From: Bacillus salipaludis
GTDB taxonomy: Bacteria > Bacillota > Bacilli > Bacillales_B > DSM-18226
Reading direction: 5' to 3'
Length of the DNA: 64,000 bases
Assembly: GCF_004358205.1 (NCBI RefSeq)
Contig: NZ_SMYO01000004.1
Span: 186,001-250,000, forward strand
The notes below the pieces were generated by a model that worked only from the letters and a program-made list of their open reading frames with translations, did not search any database and was not told the origin of the DNA. The translations under genes were made by a program, and so were the position numbers. Positions 37,082 to 46,212 of the stretch are shown here, piece after piece. Position 1 is the first letter of the stretch. Every line of letters starts with the position of its first letter.

Positions 37082-37333
37082 TGCATAAAAAACAGAAAAA
37101 TGTCGAAGTTTGTTACTGAGGTAACTGTAGAAATAGCGGAAAATACGTCTACACTTGTATTCTTTGAAAAGAAACTGTAATATATTTATCGCTTTTAATA
37201 GTGTTTGATGATGTTATAATAAGGCTATGCGAAATTTTGCACGTTTCGTAAAGTATTTTGCGGCCTTTTGCAAAAAATAAAAGATTATTGTCGAATTTAC
37301 TTCATTCACAATAACTTTCCTACAGGTGATTAA

Positions 37334-38020
37334 ATGATAGAATTGCAAGAAGTATACAAGAAATACCCAAATGGTGTATCCGCTATTAATGGGATCGATG
37401 TTCGAATTAATCAAGGTGAATTTGTCTATGTGGTAGGCCCCAGCGGCGCTGGAAAATCCACTTTTATTAAAATGATGTACCGTGAAGAGGTTCCTACTTC
37501 CGGAACGATCACGATGAATGGTGTCAATTTAGCAAAATTAAAGATGAGAAAGGTTCCGATTTTTCGCAGAAATCTTGGTGTTGTCTTCCAAGACTATAAG
37601 CTTCTGCCAACCTTGACTGTCTATGAAAATATTGCCTTTGCGCTCGAGGTGATTGAGGCACAGCCTAAGTTTATTAAAAAGCGGGTCATGGAGGTTCTCG
37701 ACCTCGTTAATTTAAAGCATAAGGCAAGAATGCTTCCGACAGAACTTTCAGGTGGGGAACAGCAGCGTGTGTCAATCGCTCGTTCCATTGTAAATTCACC
37801 GAAGGTTGTGATTGCCGACGAGCCAACTGGTAACTTGGACCCGGATACATCATGGGAAATTATGAAAATATTTGAAGAAATTAATAACCGCGGAACAACC
37901 GTTGTAATGGCGACCCACAATAAAGAAATTGTTAATACAATCCAACATCGCGTAATCGCCATTGAAGGTGGAAAAATTGTTCGTGATGAGCAGAAGGGGG
38001 AATATGGTTATGAAAATTAG
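37334..38020 (+). CDS. ftsE: Cell-division ABC transporter ATPase FtsE
   Basis: 228 residues. Walker A GPSGAGKST, signature LSGGEQQR, Walker B VVIADEPTGNLDP. FtsEX transmits a cytoplasmic signal to extracellular peptidoglycan hydrolases. It overlaps ftsX by 11 bases, so the two are coupled. A TATAAT at 37215-37220 may be the -10 box of the operon. Confidence 0.97.
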   Translation: MIELQEVYKKYPNGVSAINGIDVRINQGEFVYVVGPSGAGKSTFIKMMYREEVPTSGTITMNGVNLAKLKMRKVPIFRRNLGVVFQDYKLLPTLTVYENIAFALEVIEAQPKFIKKRVMEVLDLVNLKHKARMLPTELSGGEQQRVSIARSIVNSPKVVIADEPTGNLDPDTSWEIMKIFEEINNRGTTVVMATHNKEIVNTIQHRVIAIEGGKIVRDEQKGEYGYEN

Positions 38021-38903
38021 AACCATTGGCCGCCATGCCCGCGAAAGTATAAAAAGTATTGGCAGGAATGGATGGATGACATTTGCATCCGTAAGTGCCG
38101 TTACTGTTACTCTCATTTTAGTTGGTGTCTTTTTTGTGATTATGATGAATCTCAATAAAGTGGCCCAAACGATTGAAGAAGACGTTCAAATCCGCGTTCA
38201 CATCGATGTTGCCGCAAATAAAGCCGATACGCAAAAATTACAGAGCGAGCTTGAGGGTATTCCTGAAGTAAAAAGTGTGAAATTCTCATCAAAAAAAGAA
38301 GAATTAAAGGACTTAATTAAGGGTCTTGGTGAGGAAGGAAAGGCATTTAAGCTTTTTGAACAGGATAATCCGCTTAACGATGTATTTATTGTAAAAACGA
38401 AAAATCCAACTGATACGATGATGGTTGCAAAGAAAATAGAAAAGTTTAATTTTGTTGCAAAAGTAAAATATGGTCAGGGCAGTGTGGAAAAGTTATTTAA
38501 ATTTATTAAGGCAAGCCGAAACGTCGGTGTCGTCTTAATTATTGGTCTATTTTTTACAGCCATCTTCTTAATTTCAAATACAATAAAAATTACCATTATT
38601 GCGAGAAGAAGAGAAATCAAGATTATGAGACTAGTAGGAGCAACCAATAATTTTATTCGCTGGCCATTTTTCTTGGAAGGCCTATGGCTGGGAGTATTAG
38701 GCTCTATTTTGCCTATCATCTTGATTTCGATTGCCTACTATAACGCATATGATTATCTGGCTCCAAAACTTGCCGGTAATTTTATGCAAATTCTCCCTTA
38801 CAAACCATTTGTCTACCAAGTATCCGGCATGCTGATACTCATGGGTGCGTTAATTGGTATTTGGGGAAGCGTTATGTCTGTAAGAAAATTCTTGAAGGTT
38901 TAG
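38010..38903 (+). CDS. ftsX: Cell-division permease FtsX
   Basis: 297 residues from the ATG at 38010, nine bases after AAGGGGG. Four membrane segments: one near residues 25-50, then an extracytoplasmic domain, and three in the C-terminal half, with RRREIKIMRLVGATNNFIRWPF split across the last conserved region. It partners FtsE and activates wall hydrolases such as CwlO in B. subtilis. The next gene encodes a likely client hydrolase. Confidence 0.96.
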   Translation: MKIRTIGRHARESIKSIGRNGWMTFASVSAVTVTLILVGVFFVIMMNLNKVAQTIEEDVQIRVHIDVAANKADTQKLQSELEGIPEVKSVKFSSKKEELKDLIKGLGEEGKAFKLFEQDNPLNDVFIVKTKNPTDTMMVAKKIEKFNFVAKVKYGQGSVEKLFKFIKASRNVGVVLIIGLFFTAIFLISNTIKITIIARRREIKIMRLVGATNNFIRWPFFLEGLWLGVLGSILPIILISIAYYNAYDYLAPKLAGNFMQILPYKPFVYQVSGMLILMGALIGIWGSVMSVRKFLKV

Positions 38904-38910
38904 ACTTTTT

Positions 38911-38945
38911 GAGGAAGGGTTCTTTACTGCACCCTTCCTTCCTTT
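38911..38945 (+). terminator. Hairpin after ftsX
   Basis: GAGGAAGGGT and ACCCTTCCTTC flank a ten-base loop. It may reduce rather than block read-through to the hydrolase gene. Confidence 0.6.
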
Positions 38946-38994
38946 ATTAAAAAAAGATTTACATAGATTGCAAGGGAAAGGAGAGGATAGGACA

Positions 38995-40278
38995 ATGAAA
39001 AAATCAGTTGTTGCAATTACGGTCGCTGCTTCGATGGGAATAGGCAGTTTATTTACAGGAAGTTCCCTTGTAACAGAAGCGGCCTCCATTTCAAATTTAA
39101 AAGATAAACAAAATGAAATTCACAATAAACGTTCAAATTTAAAGTCCGACATAAATGATGCCAATACAACAATCAATGATCTACAGGGTCAGCAGGCAAA
39201 TGTAAAGTCTGAGATGAAACGCCTCGATTTTGCCATTGGAGATACCAATGCAAAGATTCGCGATAAGACGGCTAAAATTGGCGAGACTCAAGGCAAAATC
39301 AATCAGCTTCAGGGAGAAATTCAAGTCATTGTGGACCGGATGGAAAAACGCAATAATTTATTAAAAGAGCGTGCACGTAATTATCAAGAAACGGGCGGGA
39401 TGATCAATTATATTGATGTGCTGATGGGTGCAAAAAGCTTCAGCGATTTCATTGACCGAGCCAATGCAGTAGCAACCATTATGGAAGCCGATCAGGAATT
39501 ATTAAAACAGGCGGATATGGATAAAAAAGAACTGGAAGAAAAACGGATGAAGGTAGAAGAAGATTTGGCCAATCTCCAAGAGATGAAGAGCGAATTAGAA
39601 CAAATGAATAAGCAATTGAGTACGCAGCGGGCTGCAAAAGATAAATTGCTTTCAAAACTCGTTCGGAAAGAAAAAGAAGTTCATGATGGAAAACTAGCAT
39701 TAGAAGAGGAAGAGCAAATCCTTGCCGGGCAGGAGGCAGCGGTTCAAAAAGCTATTCAATTGGAAAAGGATCGTCAAGCAGCAGCAGCGGCGGCAGCAAA
39801 AGCTGCAAAAACGCCTGCACAGCCTAGTGGCGGTGGGGCTTCTGGTAAAGCACCGGCAATCTCGGGCGGCACCTTCACGAGACCTGCTTCTGGTATCATA
39901 AGCTCTGGATTTGGGACTCGCCCTGGATTCCGCCCAGGTGAATTCCACTACGGAGTCGATATTGCCAATCATGCATCGAATGTACCGATTCTAGCCGCGG
40001 CAGATGGAGTCGTAATTCGTTCCTATTATTCTAACAGTTATGGAAACTGTATTTTCATTTCGCATTCAATAAATGGACAAGTTTATACCACAGTTTATGC
40101 CCATATGGAAGCTCGTTTAGCAGAGACAGGTGCTGTCGTGAAGAAGGGCCAGCAAATTGGAATCATGGGAAGTACCGGTGATTCTACAGGTCAGCACTTG
40201 CATTTTGAACTTCATAGAGGGCAATGGGTGCCGGATCGTCATAACGCCATCAATCCTGTGGGAATCGTGCCACTTTAA
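38995..40278 (+). CDS. EnvC-like murein hydrolase: coiled coil plus M23 peptidase
   Basis: 427 residues from the ATG at 38995 behind AAAGGAGAGG. Signal peptide about residues 1-30, ending TEAAS. Residues 30-275 are almost continuous coiled coil (KDKQNEIHNKRSNLKSDIND, then ELEEKRMKVEEDLANLQEM), then an Ala-rich linker. The C-terminal domain is LytM/M23: HYGVDIAN, VYAHM, and GQHLHFELHRG with zinc-binding His/Asp positions. The plan equals E. coli EnvC and pneumococcal-type FtsEX partners, so FtsEX probably controls it. No NlpC/P60 (CwlO) domain is present. Confidence 0.9.
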   Translation: MKKSVVAITVAASMGIGSLFTGSSLVTEAASISNLKDKQNEIHNKRSNLKSDINDANTTINDLQGQQANVKSEMKRLDFAIGDTNAKIRDKTAKIGETQGKINQLQGEIQVIVDRMEKRNNLLKERARNYQETGGMINYIDVLMGAKSFSDFIDRANAVATIMEADQELLKQADMDKKELEEKRMKVEEDLANLQEMKSELEQMNKQLSTQRAAKDKLLSKLVRKEKEVHDGKLALEEEEQILAGQEAAVQKAIQLEKDRQAAAAAAAKAAKTPAQPSGGGASGKAPAISGGTFTRPASGIISSGFGTRPGFRPGEFHYGVDIANHASNVPILAAADGVVIRSYYSNSYGNCIFISHSINGQVYTTVYAHMEARLAETGAVVKKGQQIGIMGSTGDSTGQHLHFELHRGQWVPDRHNAINPVGIVPL

Positions 40279-40308
40279 TGGAAGAAGCTAAGCTTCTTCC
40301 ATTTTTTT
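40277..40308 (+). terminator. Terminator after the M23 gene
   Basis: AATGGAAGAAGCT and AGCTTCTTCCATT, then TTTTT. Confidence 0.85.
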
Positions 40309-40433
40309 GTTTCTTGTTATCTAAAATCATATCTTGTCCCTTTGAATCATATAAGTTAATAATTAGGCTGAAATGTGACGCCTTTTAAAATGTAAATGGA
40401 CAGGCAGTTTTCGCCAAAGGAGGGGACGAGAGC

Positions 40434-41873
40434 TTGAATCGAAAATGGATTGCCCTAATGATGACGGGATCGCTTTTAACAGGGGCAGGAGGGACCTACG
40501 CTGCAATGCAATGGGTAGAAAAGCCAAATGAGAATTCCATCCTTGATAACAAGGATCATGCATCACTGGCAAATGATACAGAAAATCTAGAAAAAGTAGA
40601 CCAGGCCTACGATTTAATTTTAAATCGATATGTCGAAAAGGTGGATCGCAATAAACTGGTTGAAGGAGCCATTCAAGGGATGCTTTCTACATTAAATGAT
40701 CCATATTCGGTTTATATGGACAAAGAAACCGCTAAGCAATTTACTCAAACATTGGACTCCTCTTTTGAAGGCATTGGTGCGGAGGTTGGAATGGAGGAAG
40801 GGAAAATCGTGATTGTTTCCCCATTCAAAGGCTCTCCTGCTGAAAAAGCCGGATTAAAACCGCATGATCAAATTTTGAAGGTGGACGGAAAGAGTGTGCA
40901 AGGGCTTGACTTAAATAAAGCTACCTTAAAAATCCGCGGCAAAAAAGGAACGACTGTAAAATTAGAAATTGCCAGACCGTCTCTTAAAGACCCGATTACA
41001 ATTGAAGTCATGAGGGATGAAATTCCACTTGAAACCGTACATTCATCTACAAAGGAACAGAACGGGAAAAAGATTGGCTACCTTCAGGTAACTTCTTTCT
41101 CTGAAAATACGGCGGCGGATTTTAAAAAGGAATTGAGCACACTTGAAAACAAGCGTGTGAAAGGACTAATTATTGATGTTCGCGGAAACCCAGGCGGATA
41201 TCTAAACAGTGTTGAAAATATTTTAAAGGAATTTGTTCCAAAAGATAAGCCGATGGTTCAAATTGAAAAGAGAAATGGCGATAGAGAACGATTTTTCTCT
41301 TCTTTAAAAGAGAAAAAGGAATATCCGGTTGTTGTTCTTGTTGATAAAGGCAGCGCATCTGCATCCGAAATTTTGGCTGGGGCTTTGAAAGAGGCAGATG
41401 GGTATCAACTGGTAGGTGAAACTACATTTGGAAAAGGAACGGTTCAACAGCCCGTTTCAATGGGAGATGGCAGTAATATAAAATTAACCCTATTTAAGTG
41501 GCTGACTCCGGATGGAAATTGGATTCATAAAAAAGGAATTAAGCCGGATGTGGAGATTAAACAGCCGGAAATATTCCATACCCATCCGATTCAGGTTACC
41601 GACCCGCTCGAGCAGGATATGAATAATGAACAAGTAAAGAATGCTCAAGAAATATTAACCGGACTGGGATTTTCCCCTGGACGTACAGATGGATATTTTA
41701 GTGCTGAAACCACAGCTGCAGTAAAAGGATTTCAACAATATAATGGGTTACAGCCAACAGGGAAAATCGATTCCATCACAGCAGCAAAGCTTGAAGAATC
41801 AGCCATAAAGGAAATGAAAAAAGAGAAAAATGATCTGCAGCTTCAAATTGCTTTAAGGATGGCTGCCAAATAA
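40434..41873 (+). CDS. ctpB: Carboxy-terminal processing protease CtpB (S41)
   Basis: 479 residues, TTG start (40434) after AAAGGAGGGGACG. Signal-anchor N-terminus, a helical domain (DLILNRYVEKVDRNKLVEGA), PDZ domain (about residues 95-185), S41 core with catalytic Ser in KGSASASEILAG and Lys in FGKGTVQ, and a C-terminal peptidoglycan-binding domain (about 405-465, GYFSAETTAAVKGFQQY). In B. subtilis CtpB cleaves SpoIVFA during sporulation to release sigma-K. It stands next to ftsEX, as there. Confidence 0.94.
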   Translation: MNRKWIALMMTGSLLTGAGGTYAAMQWVEKPNENSILDNKDHASLANDTENLEKVDQAYDLILNRYVEKVDRNKLVEGAIQGMLSTLNDPYSVYMDKETAKQFTQTLDSSFEGIGAEVGMEEGKIVIVSPFKGSPAEKAGLKPHDQILKVDGKSVQGLDLNKATLKIRGKKGTTVKLEIARPSLKDPITIEVMRDEIPLETVHSSTKEQNGKKIGYLQVTSFSENTAADFKKELSTLENKRVKGLIIDVRGNPGGYLNSVENILKEFVPKDKPMVQIEKRNGDRERFFSSLKEKKEYPVVVLVDKGSASASEILAGALKEADGYQLVGETTFGKGTVQQPVSMGDGSNIKLTLFKWLTPDGNWIHKKGIKPDVEIKQPEIFHTHPIQVTDPLEQDMNNEQVKNAQEILTGLGFSPGRTDGYFSAETTAAVKGFQQYNGLQPTGKIDSITAAKLEESAIKEMKKEKNDLQLQIALRMAAK

Positions 41874-41908
41874 AGAAACAATGACCTCGGTCGTTGTTTC
41901 TTTATTTT
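41872..41908 (+). terminator. Terminator after ctpB
   Basis: AAAGAAACAA (41872-41881) pairs with TTGTTTCTTT (41894-41903). Confidence 0.85.
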
Positions 41909-42133
41909 CATTTTTTGACAATTTTATTAACTTTTGGAGAATCCTAGGGAATTTCCGCGGAAATAGTAAGAACCGAAAGGGATAAAATATTTACTAATGG
42001 GGTAGAATTGTATTTCTTGTCCAATTTCAAGAAACTAGCAATAGGTTTTATAGCGGCAATTTGATAAAATAGACTTTAAGAGATTTTGCAGAATAGATTG
42101 AGAGATTTATTTATAAAGGCAGGTGGCAAAAAA

Positions 42134-43330
42134 TTGGCGCAAATATGGTTGGTAGAACTGCTAAAAGGAATTGGCAAGTTATTTCTACATCCCATTTTTT
42201 ATTATCTTCTATTCTTATCAGCAATTTTAGGGGTAATGAGAGTAAAGCGGGAACGGAAAAATTTCCATGTTCGGGCGCATGATGCTTATTTTGAGCTTCG
42301 GCAGCTATTTCCTCTGGGGATCATGGTTGGTCTTTCACTTTCGATTGTTTCCATTTTGGCGGGCATTGTTGTTCCGTTTGCGGCAATCGTTCTTACTGCT
42401 GTCTTTACGTTATTGTGGAGTTTTACTGCCAATATTCGGTTGATGTCACCCGTTTACACAGTTGGTGCGGCATTTTTTACCTTAATCATCATGACAGAAA
42501 ATAAATGGTCAATACCCCTTTTTTCAGAAACGTTTCATTCGCTTGACCAAAAGGTATATCCGTCAGTAGTGGTCGTATTGGCCCTTTTATTTATTGCCGA
42601 GGGAGTCATGATTACAAAGAACGGCAGTAAAGGGACCTCTCCCAAACTGGTAAAAAGTAAACGGGGTCAGAGTGTTGGGGCCCATGAGGTAAAACGATTA
42701 TGGTTTTTACCGTTATTTCTCCTCGTACCGGGGGATGCACTTAGCCTCCCGTTCGATTGGTGGCCTGTTTTTCATGTTGGTGCTGAAAAGTACTCGCTCA
42801 TACTTGTTCCCTTTGCGATCGGTTTTCAACAGCAAATCCAAGGGATGCTTCCAAAAGCAGCCATTCAGCTTTATGGACGACGTGTAATTGTACTTGGCTC
42901 GATAATCGCGATTCTTTCCATTGTCGGATGGTGGTATCCGCTTCTATCGATTATTGTAGCTGCGTTTGCAGTGATTGCCCGTGAGTCATTAGCATTAATC
43001 CAAAAATTGAAGGATGATAGTCTGCCATTTTATTTTTCAAAAAAGAACAATGGTTTGATGATTCTTGGAATTATTCCGGATTCCCCAGCTAGTAAAATGG
43101 AATTGAAGGTTGGAGAACTTGTAACAAAGGTCAATAGTGTTGTAACTTATAACGAAAAAACCTTTTATGAAGCGCTGCAAAAAAACCGCGCTCATTGTAA
43201 ACTCGAGGTTCTCGATACGAATGGAGAGATTCGTTTTGTCCAGAGAGCCTTATACGAAGGCGATCATCACGAATTGGGCATCCTTTTTGTTCAGGATGAA
43301 CGGAAGTTTGATGATGAGAAAATCAGCTAA
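42134..43330 (+). CDS. minJ: Division-site topology protein MinJ
   Basis: 398 residues from the TTG at 42134, which follows AGGTGG and gives AQIWLVELLKGIGKLFLHP, the usual MinJ N-terminus; a longer frame starting at 42086 has no such site. It has about six to eight membrane segments and a C-terminal PDZ domain (MILGIIPDSPASKMELKVG). MinJ bridges DivIVA and MinD to confine division to mid-cell. The swrA gene found between ctpB and minJ in B. subtilis is absent. Confidence 0.9.
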   Translation: MAQIWLVELLKGIGKLFLHPIFYYLLFLSAILGVMRVKRERKNFHVRAHDAYFELRQLFPLGIMVGLSLSIVSILAGIVVPFAAIVLTAVFTLLWSFTANIRLMSPVYTVGAAFFTLIIMTENKWSIPLFSETFHSLDQKVYPSVVVVLALLFIAEGVMITKNGSKGTSPKLVKSKRGQSVGAHEVKRLWFLPLFLLVPGDALSLPFDWWPVFHVGAEKYSLILVPFAIGFQQQIQGMLPKAAIQLYGRRVIVLGSIIAILSIVGWWYPLLSIIVAAFAVIARESLALIQKLKDDSLPFYFSKKNNGLMILGIIPDSPASKMELKVGELVTKVNSVVTYNEKTFYEALQKNRAHCKLEVLDTNGEIRFVQRALYEGDHHELGILFVQDERKFDDEKIS

Positions 43331-43360
43331 AAAAAGAACCTGAAATGGTTCTTTTTTTTT
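43329..43360 (+). terminator. Terminator after minJ
   Basis: AAAAAGAACC and GGTTCTTTTTTTTT. Confidence 0.82.
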
Positions 43361-43412
43361 GTGTCCCAGCAATTGGTCCAAGTTTTTAAGGTACTAACAT
43401 CCAAGAAAAAGA

Positions 43413-43466
43413 TTGACATTCAAACAGTGGTTTGAATATCAAATAATCAAACGAATATTTGAATAA
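43413..43466 (+). promoter_or_regulatory. Promoter and ArsR/CadC-like operator upstream of the decayed regulator and czcD
   Basis: TTGACA (43413-43418) with TATCAA (43437-43442) at 18 bases could be the promoter. Overlapping it, ATTCAAAC (43418-43425) and GTTTGAAT (43430-43437) form a perfect palindrome, and TCAAAT...ATTTGA (about 43440-43463) a second imperfect one. Such imperfect palindromes of TTGAA type are operators of CzrA/CadC repressors. Confidence 0.55.
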
Positions 43467-43480
43467 AAGAGGGTGAAGGC

Positions 43481-43806
43481 ATAAAAGAACAGGATGTTTG
43501 TGAAATAACCTGTGTTGATTCCGATAAAACTACACGTGTTCAACAACATCTTCAAAATCGAAATATCGCAGACGTAGCGAAAATCTTTAAAGCGTTAGCC
43601 GATGAAACAAGAATGAAAATTGCTTATGCCCTGACCCTGGAGGAAGAACTTTGTGTTTGTAATGTGTGGCGAATATTGTCGGAGCAACCACCGCGACTGC
43701 GGGTATAAGTCCCAGCCCCCTAGTCAATGAATTGAAATAGGAAGTTGAGAAAAAATAACTTAATCGGAATTTTCGTTTTAGCAAAGGATACAAACTTCTT
43801 CATTGG
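43481..43806 (+). pseudogene. Decayed ArsR/CadC-type metal repressor
   Basis: From 43481 the frame reads KEQDVCEITCVDSDKTTRV, then DVAKIFKALADETRMKIAYAL and EEELCVCNV, an excellent match to CzrA/CadC repressors, including the metal-site region ELCVCNV. The codon at the expected start is ATA after a good ribosome site (AGGGTGAAGG). After CNV a dinucleotide GT is duplicated; the other frame then gives VANIVGATTATA, the recognition-helix region. Beyond about 43690 resemblance is poor. The start is lost, a frameshift is present and the tail is eroded. The repressor is probably non-functional, so the downstream exporter may be derepressed. Confidence 0.75.
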
Positions 43807-43868
43807 GATAGATAACAAAAGAGCCCTTTACTTCATACTGTAAATGAGAGCTCTTAGGGGGGAATAAA

Positions 43869-44792
43869 TTGGGACATCACCATCACCATGGACATGATCA
43901 TGGACACCACCATCACCAACCGGCCAATTATGGTTTTGCTTTTGGCTTTGGGATTACCTTAAATGTAATTTTTATTTTGATTGAGGTCATTTATGGGATA
44001 CTAAGCGACTCTCTAGCATTACTTGCGGATGCAGGACACAATTTAAGTGATGTACTCGGACTTGTCATTGCCTGGATTGCTGTTTGGCTGGGGAAGAAAG
44101 CACCTACAGCTAAGCGAACGTATGGATTTAAAAAAAGCTCCATTCTTGCTGCTCTGTTTAATGCAGTATTCTTACTTGTAGCAATTGGTGCGATTGCTTG
44201 GGAAGCGATTCAACGATTTTCTTCTCCCGCTCCTGTTGCGGGTAAGACCGTGATCATTGTTGCTCTTATAGGTATTGTGATAAATACAGTTACCGCATTA
44301 TTATTTATGTCTGGAAGGAAAAACGATTTAAATATTCGTGGGGCCTATTTACACATGATGGCGGATGCGGTGGTGTCACTGGGTGTTGTCATATCAGGTT
44401 TCATTATGCTTTGGTCTGGTTGGCAGTGGATTGATCCCCTTGTAAGCCTAATTATTGCGATCGTCATTTTCCTTGGTACATGGGGCTTATTGAGTGAATC
44501 ATTAAATTTATCTCTTGATGCTGTTCCAAATGGAATTGATGTAGATAAGATAAGATCTTATTTAAAAAACTTACCTACGGTTATAGAGGTTCATGATTTG
44601 CATGTTTGGGGAATGAGTACGACTGAGCCGGCTTTAACGGTTCACCTTGTGCGTTCCGAAATTACGGATAATGATCAATTACTTCAACAGTTAACGAAAG
44701 AGCTGCATGATCATTTTGGAATTGAACATACGACCATTCAAATTGAAAAAGGGACATTTGACTGTGCCCAAGCCCCGGTTGATACCATTTAA
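43869..44792 (+). CDS. czcD: CDF family zinc/cobalt exporter, CzcD-like
   Basis: 307 residues, TTG start (43869) after TTAGGGGGG. The N-terminus is a His-rich metal-binding tail, HHHHHGHDHGHHHH. Six membrane segments follow, with the transport-site motifs LLADAGHNLSDVLG (HxxxD) and HMMADAVVSLGVV, then a C-terminal cytoplasmic domain (VIEVHDLHVWGMST, HFGIEHTTIQIE). It exports Zn, and perhaps Co or Cd, by proton antiport. The preceding decayed repressor normally controls such genes. Confidence 0.94.
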   Translation: MGHHHHHGHDHGHHHHQPANYGFAFGFGITLNVIFILIEVIYGILSDSLALLADAGHNLSDVLGLVIAWIAVWLGKKAPTAKRTYGFKKSSILAALFNAVFLLVAIGAIAWEAIQRFSSPAPVAGKTVIIVALIGIVINTVTALLFMSGRKNDLNIRGAYLHMMADAVVSLGVVISGFIMLWSGWQWIDPLVSLIIAIVIFLGTWGLLSESLNLSLDAVPNGIDVDKIRSYLKNLPTVIEVHDLHVWGMSTTEPALTVHLVRSEITDNDQLLQQLTKELHDHFGIEHTTIQIEKGTFDCAQAPVDTI

Positions 44793-44797
44793 CAGCT

Positions 44798-44836
44798 CAG
44801 CAAAAAAACAACGAATGTATCGTTGTTTTTTTGCTG
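44798..44836. terminator. Bidirectional terminator between czcD and the sensor kinase gene
   Basis: CAGCAAAAAAACAACGA and TCGTTGTTTTTTTGCTG form a 17-base perfect stem with A/T runs on both sides. Confidence 0.9.
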
Positions 44837-44838
44837 AC

Positions 44839-46203
44839 TTATTTATTTAAAAAGATTTTAAAACAAGTTCCTTTTCCAGCCTCGCTTTCAGCAGAAATTT
44901 CCCCGCCATGGGCTTCAACTAACTCCTTTACAATTGCAAGACCTAATCCAAACCCACCAGTTGCTCTTGAACGAGATTTGTCCACTCTGTATAAACGGTC
45001 AAAAATATGCGGAAGATCTTTCTCTGGAATGCCTATACCTTGGTCAGTGATTACCATATGAATGGCTTCGTTTCCTTCAAAAACTTTTATATGCACACAT
45101 GTATTTTCTTTTGAATATTTAAGGTTGTTATCTAAAAGGTTTAAGAGAACTTGCTCGAAACGAATCGGATCCAGATCAAAAGTTAAATTTCTTGAGCATT
45201 CTAATTTGAATAGTATTTTTTTTTCATTAAAGGCCGGCAAAACCTTTTCGAGGATAGATTGTAAAAAATCACTGAGATTCACTTTTTGTTTAGAAATAGA
45301 AAAAGTATTTTGGTCCAATTTTGCCAAGTCAAATAATTCTTTAAGTAATCGGCTGACATGATCCGCTTCTTCTTGGATAATATCGAGGTATTTATCACGG
45401 TCTGATTCAGCGAGTTCCTTTCTTTTTGCAATATCTGCATATCCTTTGATATAGGTTAATGGTGTCCGAAGTTCATGAGAGATACTTGCCAAAAATTCAT
45501 TTCGCTCTTGTTTTAAATAATTTAAGTCATTTGCAAGAGTCTGTATGGATTGTGCTAATTCTCCGAGTTCATCTCGGGAGGGCGGTGGAAGTGTAACGGA
45601 AAAATCCCCTTTGCTTAATTTTTTTGTTGCTTCTTTCATCGAGATCAGAGGCTTTGTTAATGCCTTTGATAAAAAGAAAATCGTAATAATCATGAAGAGT
45701 AGAATTAAAACAGATGCTAAAAGGAAATGTTTATTTAATTGAGAAATTAACTTCTGAACCTCATCTGTGTTCTTGAACATATATACATATCCCGCTTTTT
45801 CTCCGCCCTTATTAAATGCGGTAACGGTTGCAATATATTGTTCCTTTTGCCAATCCGATTGCAGCACCCGTCCATTTCTTGGGAGATTATCAATCGGTTT
45901 ATTTAAGATAGTCCTCATGCTTTGGTTGAGTTTACTAGAGGAAAGTAAGACATCACCGGTTGTGTTCGTGATAACAACTTCAGTATCTGTATGGGATTCC
46001 ATTAAACCAATGTGATGAAGTGTGGCTGAATCTGAATTGATTTCCAAGACAGATCGATGACTATTTCCCCTTGCTTGAAGCGAACCAAGCTCCTGATGAA
46101 CCTGCGAATGTACTAAATTATTATGTAAAAAAAACATCGAAAAAATTTCAATCACCAAAATACAGAAAAAAAACCACATGCCTAATTTAATTGAAATCTT
46201 CAT
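44839..46203 (-). CDS. Sensor histidine kinase (membrane, HAMP)
   Basis: 454 residues from the ATG at 46203 behind AGGTGGCAGG. Two membrane segments (about residues 9-25 and 155-177) enclose an extracytoplasmic sensor domain of about 130 residues, then HAMP (KPLISMKEATKKLSKGDFSV), HisKA with the phospho-His in FLASISHELRTPLTYIKGY, and an ATPase domain (NLLDNNLKYS, DQGIGIPEKDLPHIFDRLY, GGFGLGLAIVKELVEAHGG). It is the partner of the regulator just upstream. The signal is unknown; metal-handling genes on both sides make a copper or zinc signal worth considering. Confidence 0.93.
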   Translation of the reverse strand: MKISIKLGMWFFFCILVIEIFSMFFLHNNLVHSQVHQELGSLQARGNSHRSVLEINSDSATLHHIGLMESHTDTEVVITNTTGDVLLSSSKLNQSMRTILNKPIDNLPRNGRVLQSDWQKEQYIATVTAFNKGGEKAGYVYMFKNTDEVQKLISQLNKHFLLASVLILLFMIITIFFLSKALTKPLISMKEATKKLSKGDFSVTLPPPSRDELGELAQSIQTLANDLNYLKQERNEFLASISHELRTPLTYIKGYADIAKRKELAESDRDKYLDIIQEEADHVSRLLKELFDLAKLDQNTFSISKQKVNLSDFLQSILEKVLPAFNEKKILFKLECSRNLTFDLDPIRFEQVLLNLLDNNLKYSKENTCVHIKVFEGNEAIHMVITDQGIGIPEKDLPHIFDRLYRVDKSRSRATGGFGLGLAIVKELVEAHGGEISAESEAGKGTCFKIFLNK

Positions 46204-46212
46204 ACCTGCCAC

